Source: an uncultured Eubacteriales bacterium (GTDB lineage: Bacteria; Bacillota; Clostridia; Oscillospirales; Oscillospiraceae). Taken from it: a stretch of 33,149 bases of DNA. A program made the translations under genes and the position numbers. Of this stretch, positions 9,162-17,100 are shown in pieces. The notes beneath the pieces were generated by a model, which saw only the letters and a program-made list of their open reading frames with translations, ran no database searches and was not told where the DNA came from. The stretch spans positions 1-33,149 of the forward strand of contig URXW01000017.1 of assembly GCA_900551995.1 (NCBI GenBank), read 5' to 3'. Each line of letters opens with the position of its first letter. Within the stretch, counting starts at the first letter, position 1.

Positions 9162-9257
9162 TGTTTGATCGCCATTTTTCTCGCCCGGCAAAGCCGGGCA
9201 GCCGAAAAAGACGGCGAATTATAAGAGATCCCGAATCAAAGACTGGAGGCGACAGGA

Positions 9258-10016
9258 TTGAAAACAAAAACCATCGTCCACAAATCAGCCGCGCCCATTT
9301 ACGCGGCGGCGGTGACGTGGGTGCTGTACGCGCTGCTGTTTCCCCTGTATCATGTGGGGCACTTTCTGCTGGCAGCTGCCGCAGCCGCTGCGGTAGCCCT
9401 TATCGCCCGGATTTTCTGCCGGGACGTGACGGAGGAGGTAGAGGTGCCGGAGGAGCCGGTGTCCACCGGCAACGTGGAGCTGGACAGAGCCATCGCCGAG
9501 GGCGACGCCGCCATCAAGGTCATGCGGACGCTGAACGACAGTATCCAGGACGCCGCCATCTCCGCCCAGATCGACAGGCTGGAGACGGTGAGCGGAAAGA
9601 TATTCGGCTATGTGAAGGAGCACCCGGAGAAGCTGCCGCAGATACGGCGGTTCATGGACTACTACCTGCCCACCACGCTGAAGCTGCTGCGAAGCTATGA
9701 CGAGTTGAGCCGGCAGGGCGTCAACGGGGAGAATATCTCCGGCACCATGGAAAAGGTGGAGGGCATGATGGGCACCATCGTCTCCGCCTTCGAAAAGCTG
9801 CTGGACAGTCTGTTCGGAGAGCACGCCCTGGACATCTCCACGGACATCACCGTGCTGGACAACTTGATGGTGCGGGAGGGACTGACCGGCGGCGACGCGC
9901 TGCATAAGGCGGCGCAGGAAAGCCCCGCGGCAGACCCCGTACCGGTGCCGGACATCCGCCGCAGCGCGGAGGATAAAAGCACCGACGCCGGAGACGGCAT
10001 TACGCTGGAGCTGTGA
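9258..10016 (+). CDS. xpaC: XpaC-family membrane protein
   Basis: A 252-residue protein of the family named for 5-bromo-4-chloroindolyl phosphate hydrolysis (XpaC, PF10112), whose true function is unknown. Two hydrophobic segments lie at about 13-30 and 33-50, followed by an acidic linker and an alpha-helical cytoplasmic region of about 150 residues (NVELDRAIAEGDAAIKVMRTLN ... IDRLETVSGKIF). The start codon is TTG at 9258 with GGAGG 8 bases upstream; no better ATG is near. It is followed 58 bases later by a TelA protein, the classic XpaC-TelA pairing of Firmicutes, so the two products probably act together at the membrane. Confidence 0.85.
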   Translation: MKTKTIVHKSAAPIYAAAVTWVLYALLFPLYHVGHFLLAAAAAAAVALIARIFCRDVTEEVEVPEEPVSTGNVELDRAIAEGDAAIKVMRTLNDSIQDAAISAQIDRLETVSGKIFGYVKEHPEKLPQIRRFMDYYLPTTLKLLRSYDELSRQGVNGENISGTMEKVEGMMGTIVSAFEKLLDSLFGEHALDISTDITVLDNLMVREGLTGGDALHKAAQESPAADPVPVPDIRRSAEDKSTDAGDGITLEL

Positions 10017-10074
10017 AACAGGCGCGGAACGCGCAGAATGATATGAGAAAATAACAGAAAGGAATCGAAAAACC

Positions 10075-11247
10075 ATGACGGATAACATGATGCCTGAGCT
10101 GACCCTGACCCCCGACGACACCGCCGCTGCCACGGCGGTACCTCCCGCCCTGACGCTGACGCCGGACGCCCCGGAGATGCCTCAGCAGGAGGAGAAGAAG
10201 ATCGAGCCGGTGGAGATGGACGACAAGCTGCTGACCGAGGAGGAGAAAAAGGCGGTGGAGGAGTTCTCCCACAAAATCGACATCCGGGACACCAACCAGG
10301 TATTGCAGTACGGCGCGGCGGCGCAGAAGAGCGTAGCGTCCTTCTCCGAGAACGCGCTGAACAACGTGCGCGGCAAGGACATGGGCGAGATCGGCGAGGA
10401 TCTGAGCCGCCTCGTGGTGGAGCTGAAGGGCTTCGGCGAGGACGAGGAGAAGAAGGGCTTGAAGGGGCTTTTCAAAAAGGCCGGGAACAAGCTGGAGACC
10501 ATGAAGGCGCAGTACAACAAGGTCGAGGCCAACGTGGATAAGATCGCCCAGAATCTGGAGAACCATCAGATCACGCTGCTGAAGGACGTGGCGATGTTCG
10601 ACCAGATGTATGAGCTGAATCTGAAATATTACAAGGAATTGACCATGTATATCCTCGCCGGCAAAAAGCGGCTGGCGGAGGTGCGCTCCACGGAGCTGGA
10701 GGAGCTGCGGAAGAAGGCGGAGCAGACCGGTCTCGCCGAGGACGCCCAGGCGTACAACGATCTGGTGAATCTGTGCAACCGCTTCGAGAAGAAGCTGCAC
10801 GATCTGGAGCTGACGCGGATGGTGTCCGTGCAGATGGGTCCCCAGACACGGCTGCTGCAAAACAACGACACGCTGATGATCGAGAAGATCCAGTCTTCGC
10901 TGGTGAACACCATCCCCCTGTGGAAGAGCCAGATGGTGCTGGCACTGGGCATGGAGCACAGCCGTCAGGCCACCGCCGCCCAGAATGCCGTGACGGAGAT
11001 GACCAACGAGCTGCTGAAAAAGAACGCCGATACGTTGAAGATGGGCACCATCGCCACCGCCAAGGAGGGCGAGCGGTCTATCGTTGACATTGAGACGCTG
11101 CAGCACACCAACCAGCAGCTGATCTCCACGCTGGACGAGGTGCTGGCGATCCAGCAGGAGGGCGCGGCGAAGCGCAGAGAAGCCGAAGCCGAGCTGGGCA
11201 AGATCGAAGGCGAGCTGAAGCAGAAGCTGCTGGAGCTGCGGGGCTGA
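10075..11247 (+). CDS. telA: TelA-family protein (toxic anion resistance)
   Basis: A 390-residue, almost wholly alpha-helical soluble protein of the TelA/KlaA family. The family was first linked to tellurite resistance but also affects resistance to envelope-targeting antibiotics and bacteriocins. An N-terminal disordered, proline-rich stretch of about 50 residues leads into long heptad-rich helices with the family segments VRGKDMGEIGEDLSRLV and the KGLFKKAGNKLE region. No membrane segment is visible. It lies between the XpaC gene and a TPM-domain gene in one direction, so a shared membrane-stress role is likely. A GC hairpin at about 11265-11285 before the next gene lacks a T-run. Confidence 0.88.
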   Translation: MTDNMMPELTLTPDDTAAATAVPPALTLTPDAPEMPQQEEKKIEPVEMDDKLLTEEEKKAVEEFSHKIDIRDTNQVLQYGAAAQKSVASFSENALNNVRGKDMGEIGEDLSRLVVELKGFGEDEEKKGLKGLFKKAGNKLETMKAQYNKVEANVDKIAQNLENHQITLLKDVAMFDQMYELNLKYYKELTMYILAGKKRLAEVRSTELEELRKKAEQTGLAEDAQAYNDLVNLCNRFEKKLHDLELTRMVSVQMGPQTRLLQNNDTLMIEKIQSSLVNTIPLWKSQMVLALGMEHSRQATAAQNAVTEMTNELLKKNADTLKMGTIATAKEGERSIVDIETLQHTNQQLISTLDEVLAIQQEGAAKRREAEAELGKIEGELKQKLLELRG

Positions 11248-11323
11248 GGCGCGGTGCGCCGACCGCTCCCTTCCGTGAAGGGAGCCTTTAGACAGAACTC
11301 TCCTGCGGAAAGGGGAAAGGAAC

Positions 11324-12358
11324 ATGGAATTTTTCAAAAAACGCGGCGTGGCGTTGGCGGTGCTGGTGGTCGCCATCGTGGGCGCGGTGTTTATCGGGCA
11401 GAGCCGGAAGGCGGGATTTATCGCCAAGGAGCCCACGGCTCTGGCAGATGTAAAGTACCAGAGCTGGATCTGTGACGAGGCGGGGCTGCTGAGCGAGACC
11501 ACGAAGCAGACCATCCTCGATTACAACGCCAGCTGGGATCAGAAGTATTACGCTATCGTAGCGGTGGCGAGCATCGACCACCTCACCGGCTGGGACGGAC
11601 AGACGTATGCCGCGAAGCTGGGCGAGGCGTGGGGTCTCGGCAGAAACGACATGATTTTGCTGCTGGTGAAGGACGGCGACTGGCAGGTGTACTGCGGCGA
11701 CGACGTGGGCTATGCCATGACCGACACCCAGCAGAGCAAGCTTCGGCAAGCCATCGAGACGACGTATTACAGCGGCGATTTTGACGGCGCGGTGACGGCG
11801 TTCTTCCGGCAGGCGGATGTGTTCTATGCACAGGCGCGGCTGGACAGCGGCGACAGCTATGGCGGCGGCTGGGATGCGCCGTCAGCCCCGGCGGCGGCGC
11901 AGAGCGGCGGTGCCAGCCTCGGCGCGGTGCTTATGCTCATCATCTGCATTTTCGTGGTGTGGATGGTGCTGGATGGCTTGCGGTACAGCCGCTACCGGCG
12001 ACGGTATATCGTGGGTGCGCCGGTGAACGTGGTGCGTCCCGTGTACTACCCCATCTTCTGGGGCAGGCGGTATGCGCCGCCCCGTCCGCCGAGAGGGCCG
12101 CGTCCCCCTCGCCCGCCTTACGGCGGCAGTCCCCGCCCGCCCATGGGCGGCGGGGCACCGCGGCCTCCGCGTCCCGGCAGCCGACCCTCCGGCGGCGCGC
12201 GGCCTCCCAGACCCAGCGCACCGCGTCCCAGCCGCCCCAGCCGTCCCAGCGGCGGCAGCGGGTTCAGCGGCGGCGGATTCGGCGGTGGCTCCCGCAGCGG
12301 CGGAAGCCGTGGCGGCGGGTTCGGCGGCGGTGGCTTCGGCGGCGGAAAACGCAGATAA
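11324..12358 (+). CDS. TPM-domain membrane protein with PR- and GGG-rich tail
   Basis: A 344-residue protein with an N-terminal membrane segment (about 8-26), a TPM domain at about 43-170 (DEAGLLSETTKQTI ... GRNDMILLLVKDGDWQVYCGDDVG), a second membrane segment at about 205-222 and a 120-residue low-complexity tail. The tail is first Pro/Arg-rich, then Gly/Ser-rich, ending in GGGFGGG repeats. TPM proteins of the YgcG type are membrane-bound and of uncertain function; some are reported phosphatases. The TPM domain should lie outside the membrane and the basic tail inside, though the topology is not certain. It is the last gene of the XpaC-TelA cluster, 76 bases after telA. Confidence 0.85.
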   Translation: MEFFKKRGVALAVLVVAIVGAVFIGQSRKAGFIAKEPTALADVKYQSWICDEAGLLSETTKQTILDYNASWDQKYYAIVAVASIDHLTGWDGQTYAAKLGEAWGLGRNDMILLLVKDGDWQVYCGDDVGYAMTDTQQSKLRQAIETTYYSGDFDGAVTAFFRQADVFYAQARLDSGDSYGGGWDAPSAPAAAQSGGASLGAVLMLIICIFVVWMVLDGLRYSRYRRRYIVGAPVNVVRPVYYPIFWGRRYAPPRPPRGPRPPRPPYGGSPRPPMGGGAPRPPRPGSRPSGGARPPRPSAPRPSRPSRPSGGSGFSGGGFGGGSRSGGSRGGGFGGGGFGGGKRR

Positions 12359-12360
12359 GA

Positions 12361-12396
12361 AAATACCCTGCGGGCTGTGCCCGCAGGGTATTTTTC
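12361..12396. terminator. Bidirectional terminator between the TPM gene and spoVT
   Basis: A perfect 15-bp stem (12361-12375 with 12379-12393, loop TGT) has T-runs leaving on both strands and sits between two converging genes. Confidence 0.9.
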
Positions 12397-12401
12397 CGCG
12401 C

Positions 12402-12929
12402 TTAGGACTCCATGTTCTTGCCGAGGAAGGTCGCCACGGTCTGCGCCAGCTTGCACTCCGTCTCCCCCGCCGGGTGGTCGTCCGGCGACAGGAACAGCAC
12501 CGCGCCCAGCACGTCACCTTCGCAGAGGATCGGCGCGGCTACGGCGGCGCGGAAGGCACCGTTGCCCTCGGCGACGGGCACGCCGTCACCGCAGTAAAGG
12601 CTGCGGCGGGTCATCACCTGCTCCAGCTCCGGTGAGACGGACTTGCCCAGCAGCTCTTTTTTCCCGGCACCGGAGATGGCGATGACCGCGTCCCGGTCGG
12701 TGATGGCGGCGGAGAAATCGGTGCTGCGGCTGAGGGTATCGCAAAACTGGGCGGCGAACTCCTCCAGCCCGCCGATGAGGGAGTATTTTTTGAAGATGAC
12801 CTCGCCGTCGCGGGTGGTGTAGATCTCCAAGGGGTCGCCCTCGCGGATACGCATGGTACGGCGGATCTCCTTGGGGATGACCACGCGTCCGAGGTCGTCG
12901 ATGCGCCGGACGATGCCTGTTGCCTTCAT
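12402..12929 (-). CDS. spoVT: Stage V sporulation protein T (AbrB-type regulator)
   Basis: A 175-residue regulator that adjusts sigma-G-dependent genes in the forespore. Residues 1-47 are the SpoVT/AbrB swapped-hairpin DNA-binding domain (GIVRRIDDLGRVVIPKEIRRTMRI, then EGDPLEIYT). Residues about 55-170 form the GAF-like domain that distinguishes SpoVT from AbrB and Abh. The length matches the usual 178 or so. The frame is open upstream to 13241, but the start at 12929 has a GGAGG site and gives the conserved MKATGIVRR beginning. The gene is monocistronic; a sigma-G-like promoter is described upstream. Confidence 0.95.
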   Translation of the reverse strand: MKATGIVRRIDDLGRVVIPKEIRRTMRIREGDPLEIYTTRDGEVIFKKYSLIGGLEEFAAQFCDTLSRSTDFSAAITDRDAVIAISGAGKKELLGKSVSPELEQVMTRRSLYCGDGVPVAEGNGAFRAAVAAPILCEGDVLGAVLFLSPDDHPAGETECKLAQTVATFLGKNMES

Positions 12930-12967
12930 ATATGAAATTCCTCCATTCAAAGCAAAATTTACATGGG

Positions 12968-12998
12968 TAGTGTTCACCCGACGTGCGCGGAATATGCA
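12968..12998 (-). promoter_or_regulatory. Possible sigma-G promoter of spoVT
   Basis: On the minus strand TGCATA (12993-12998), an 18-base spacer and AACACTA (12968-12974). The -35 fits the sigma-G consensus GHATR and the -10 fits CATWHTA at 5 of 7 positions. It ends 38 bases before the start codon. Known spoVT genes are sigma-G dependent. The rest of 12930-13180 shows no gene. Confidence 0.4.
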
Positions 12999-13183
12999 CC
13001 GCGGCAGCGTGCGCGGCATAAGGAAAAAATCAGCTATAAAAAGCGGCATTTCGCATTGAACGTGCGATTTATCCTGCTCTTTGGTGCGGATTTTGCCCCG
13101 CCGTTCGTAATGGCAGCTGCTTTGGGGTATGCCGGCATGGCTCTCCTGTGTGGTTGAAACGCCCATGGGCAGGGGGCTTTGCC

Positions 13184-13215
13184 AAAAGAGCCATCCCCGG
13201 TCGGGGATGGCTCTT
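13184..13215 (-). terminator. Terminator after the DUF4430 lipoprotein
   Basis: A 13-bp perfect stem (13186-13198 with 13203-13215) is followed by TTTT on the minus strand, 15 bases past the lipoprotein stop codon. It closes the large surface-protein operon. Confidence 0.85.
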
Positions 13216-13230
13216 GGAGATTTTGAGGGA

Positions 13231-14112
13231 TCAGCTGCCAAGTGCGTTGCCGCCGCCTACGTCCGCGCCCAAGTCGCAGGTATAGACCCAACTCACTGTG
13301 TCGCCGTTTTTTAGAGAATAGCTGGAACAGCCGTAGTTGGGAAAGCTCCCGTTGACCTTATACATCCAGCCGGAGCCCTCGCCCACGTCGAACTGATACA
13401 GGTTATTGATGCCCTTTACGTAGGCACTGTTGTAGATCGCCGTCCACGAGGCATCCACGGAGATACCGTTGCTGCGGCAGAGCCGTTGGAGCACATCGAA
13501 CACGCTCTCACCCTCCGTGAATGTCACCGTGGTGGTGGGCAGGATCACGCCGTCAGCAGGCACAAGGGGCTTTTTGCTCTCGTCACACTCATCCCAGTTG
13601 TTTAGGATGGTGGCACAGGAGATGGAAAAGGTGCAGGTGGCACTGCCGCCCGCGGAGGATGTTCCCGGTTCCACGGGAATGGGCTTCCCCTCCGGCACGG
13701 GATCGGTCTGGTACTTGTCCTTGCCGGTGGTCGGGTCGATCTCCTGCTTAGGCTGCTCCGGCTGCTTGGCAGGCTCGTCCTGCTTGGGCTGCTCTTCCTT
13801 TTTGGCGGCATCCTCCGCCTTTTTCTGCTCTTCCGCCCTCTTCTGCTCCTCGGTCTTCTTGTCGTCCTCGGAATTCTTCTTGTCCTCAGCAGGCTTTTCT
13901 TCGTCCGGTTTTTTGTCGTCCGCCGTCTTATCTTCCGCCTTGGGTGCGTCCGTCTTATCGGCGGTGTCCTTATTACCGGAGGTGGTCTGCTCCTGCGTTG
14001 CCGCGGGAGTATTGCCGGGGTCGTCCGATACGGTCTTTTTGCCGCAGGCGGCGCAGGTCAGCAGCAGAGACAGTGCTAACGCCAGCAGCCAGAATCTCTG
14101 TTTCTTTTTCAT
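13231..14112 (-). CDS. DUF4430-domain lipoprotein (transcobalamin-like)
   Basis: A 293-residue secreted lipoprotein. A type II signal (basic MKKKQ, hydrophobic core) ends in CAAC with lipidated Cys23; Cys rather than Leu at -3 is unusual but tolerated. Residues about 40-125 are a highly charged Lys/Glu/Asp-rich spacer that would lift the head through the wall. Residues about 160-285 form a DUF4430 domain (IPR027954, transcobalamin-like C-terminal), seen in GESVFDVLQRLC, the GWMYKVNG core and TVSWVYTCDLGADVGGG. The same domain occurs in the 2987-residue protein just upstream (67-base gap), so they are probably co-transcribed and bind a related ligand. I chose the ATG at 14112 over the TTG at 14118 because the GAGAGG site is then 8 bases away. 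Confidence 0.85.
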   Translation of the reverse strand: MKKKQRFWLLALALSLLLTCAACGKKTVSDDPGNTPAATQEQTTSGNKDTADKTDAPKAEDKTADDKKPDEEKPAEDKKNSEDDKKTEEQKRAEEQKKAEDAAKKEEQPKQDEPAKQPEQPKQEIDPTTGKDKYQTDPVPEGKPIPVEPGTSSAGGSATCTFSISCATILNNWDECDESKKPLVPADGVILPTTTVTFTEGESVFDVLQRLCRSNGISVDASWTAIYNSAYVKGINNLYQFDVGEGSGWMYKVNGSFPNYGCSSYSLKNGDTVSWVYTCDLGADVGGGNALGS

Positions 14113-14179
14113 GGGCAATACCTCTCAAAAGTGCCATACGCAGAGGCGCAAATGCGCCCCTGCGTTGGCTTTTCTGTTG

Positions 14180-17100
14180 TTACTTGGATGCGCGCTTTTT
14201 CTTATAGGTCAGCACCACGACGGCTGCCGCCGCCATAACTGTGCTGCCCAGCCAAATGGTCATCTGGCTGTCGTCTCCTGTGTTGGAGGAGTTCACCTTG
14301 CCGGTGGTCGTGCCTCCGGTGTAGTGGCGGGTGGAGGAGGTCTTTTCCGCCCAGCTGATTGCCACCGGAGAAAGTCCGGTCAGCGTCACCCGCAAACCGT
14401 CGGCGGTTTTGGTGACGGCGGGGAACTCCACCGTGCCGACTGCCTTGCCGCAGCCCGCCATGGTCACCATGTGCGCCACCACGAAGTCGTACTTATCATA
14501 GTTTGCCTTGACCGCGTCCGGATAGGGCAGCAGTATCGTGATCTTGCCGTCCGTCAGGTCGGCTGCGGTAGCCGCTCTGCTGCTGCCATCGGACATGAGA
14601 ACCGTCAGCGTCACGTCCATGAACACCGTGTTGCCGGCGTTGCTCTTGCTACTCTGCTTACCGAGTTGGATCTGCAGCTCGGCTTTGATCTTCTCCGGCG
14701 TGTTCAGATTGTCGTTGCCGGTCAGAGTATCGGGAACCGTGATTTTCTCCGTACACTCGACCCTCTGTCCCGTCACCGTGCTGTTCTTCGTGTCGGTCAT
14801 GTCGTACAGACGGGTTTGACCGTTGACAAAGCGGTAGTATGCTGCCAGTGCGTAGTACGCCTGCTCCGTGGCCATGCCGTTACGCTCGCCGGAGGCGGTG
14901 TGCCGGAAGCCGCCACCCTCCACTGCGAAGGTGCACAGGGCGTCCAAAACAGTTTTTCCGTTCTTCGTGAAGCGGCTGTCGGTGACCGGGTCGATGCCCA
15001 GTGCCGTCAGTGCCACGATGACCTGGGCGCAGGACTCGCTGCTGGCGGCAGCCGCTGCCGTCTCGGCAAAGGAGCCGTCCGCCTGCTGCACGGCGGCAAG
15101 CCAGGATACCGCCTTGTCCACCGCCGCCTTGACGTCCGCGTTGGCAGCATAATAAGGTGCCAACGCTTGAATTGCCATGGCGGTCATGTCCACGTTGTCC
15201 TCCTTATTGGTGATAGAGATGTACCACGCGCCGCTCTCCATGCGGCGGTCAAGGATCGCTTCCATCAGCTTATCCCGCGTCACATCGCCGAAGGTAGGAT
15301 AGTCCATGCTGTCCAGCGCGATAAGTGTCCAGACCGGACCGCTGGTACCCTGCCTCTTAATGTAGCTCATGCTGTCGCACGCCTGCAAGAAGCTCTTGCC
15401 GCCCACGTTGGTGGGGTCCTTACCGATGGCAGCCAGTGCCAATGCGATACGGGCGTTCGTGCTGACCGTCTCGCCGGGGATACGTCCATAGCGATCCATG
15501 CTCTGCGCGTAACTGACCACCCCATTGTAGTAAACGTCTGCGCCGGGGACATCACGCCCGCTGCGCGACAGTCCGAGAACCATCCACTCTCCGCCGATAG
15601 AGCCGACGGCAGGAGTGCCTGCCTTCGTGAGATAGTCGCCCGTGGACTTGTAGAGAGCTTCCAGCTTGCCGCGCAGGTCGTTGTTTTTAAGCAGTGCCAG
15701 CTTTGCAATCGCCGCTTCCAGCGTCCGCAGCTTTCCCTCGCTGACTGCCGCTTTCTGTGCATCGGTCAGCGCGTCATAGGCGCGCTTTGCCGTGAGAACG
15801 GCGGTCTCGCGCTCCAATGTCACCGCGCCGATGGCATCAATGAGCTTTTCAACCTCCTGCGCCGGTGCCTTTTCCAGAGCCGCCATACGTGTTACTGCCG
15901 CTGTCAGCTTTGCTTTTTCGGCGGCGGTCAAGCAGCTCTTTTGCGTGTCGTTCAGTGCGTCAAAGGCATCCTTGGCGGCGTTCACCGCGTCGCGCTCCGC
16001 CAGTGTCAAATCTGCGGCATCCGGCAGCGGTGTAAGGTGTTCCGCCTTGAAAGCGTCCACCACAGCGAACTCCTTGATCTTCTGCTCAACGCCCTCCAGC
16101 TTGGGCAGATACGCTTTTACCGCCGCCTTATCCCCGTCGGACAGGATGTTGTAAGCGGCACGGGCTGCCGCGGCGTCCGTTGCTGCCGCCTTATAGTTGG
16201 CATAGTCGGTGCTGGGGAGGGCGGAGATCATATCCATGACCTGCCGGGCACTGACGGTGTCGCTGACAACGTGCAGCACATACCATGTTCCGCCGCTCGT
16301 TTGGACGCTGCCGTACTGGTTGTTCATGCTCAGCCAGTTCTTTTCGCCGCAGCCCACGTAAATGGTGTCGCCCATGCGTACAGAGATCGCCTCGCCGCTC
16401 TTATAGTAGCTGCTGCCTTCGGTTCTGTCCGTCACCTTCTCGTTAAGGAAGGTCTTGACCTGGAAGTTCTTGTTGGCGGCAGTGGGCGTCAACCGAACAG
16501 AGGAGGATTCCCCGTTGATGACCAGCGTATAGTCATACTGATCGCCCTCCGTGCCGGAGGCAAAGGCAGGCGTCAGGGTCCCACCCGCAACAAGCAGCGA
16601 CGCGAGGGTGGTGTTGCAGTTGCTCCATGTGCCGCCAAGATCGACACCGTAGTCGCAGGTATACAGCACGCGGATCACGTCGCCATCGGTCAGCTTACCA
16701 TTGGCAACAGTGAACGCGGCGACCCCCTCATTGGTGAACCAGTCATTCAGCGTGATCATCCAGCCGGAGGTCTCGCCGCCATCCCGCTCCTTGAGCCCGG
16801 CGATGGCGAGGATATAGTCCTTGCTGTTCTTGAGGTCTTTTCCGGTAAGTGCCTCCTCCACGCAGGAGAAAGCCGTGCTGTCGGCAGTGAGACGGATCTC
16901 CTTGTTCACCAGTTCGCCGTCCCACGCCGCGCCGTTACCTTTGGCAAAGGTGTTGTTCGCCACGATGACCTGCACCTTGCCGTAGTTGCTCGCCGCCTTA
17001 CGCATGGCAACAACGGCAGCCTGGTATGCCTGCTCCACTGCAGCAAGGGAGGTTGCCGACGTGATGGAAGCCACACCGTTTTGGTAGGCTTCCTCAGAAG

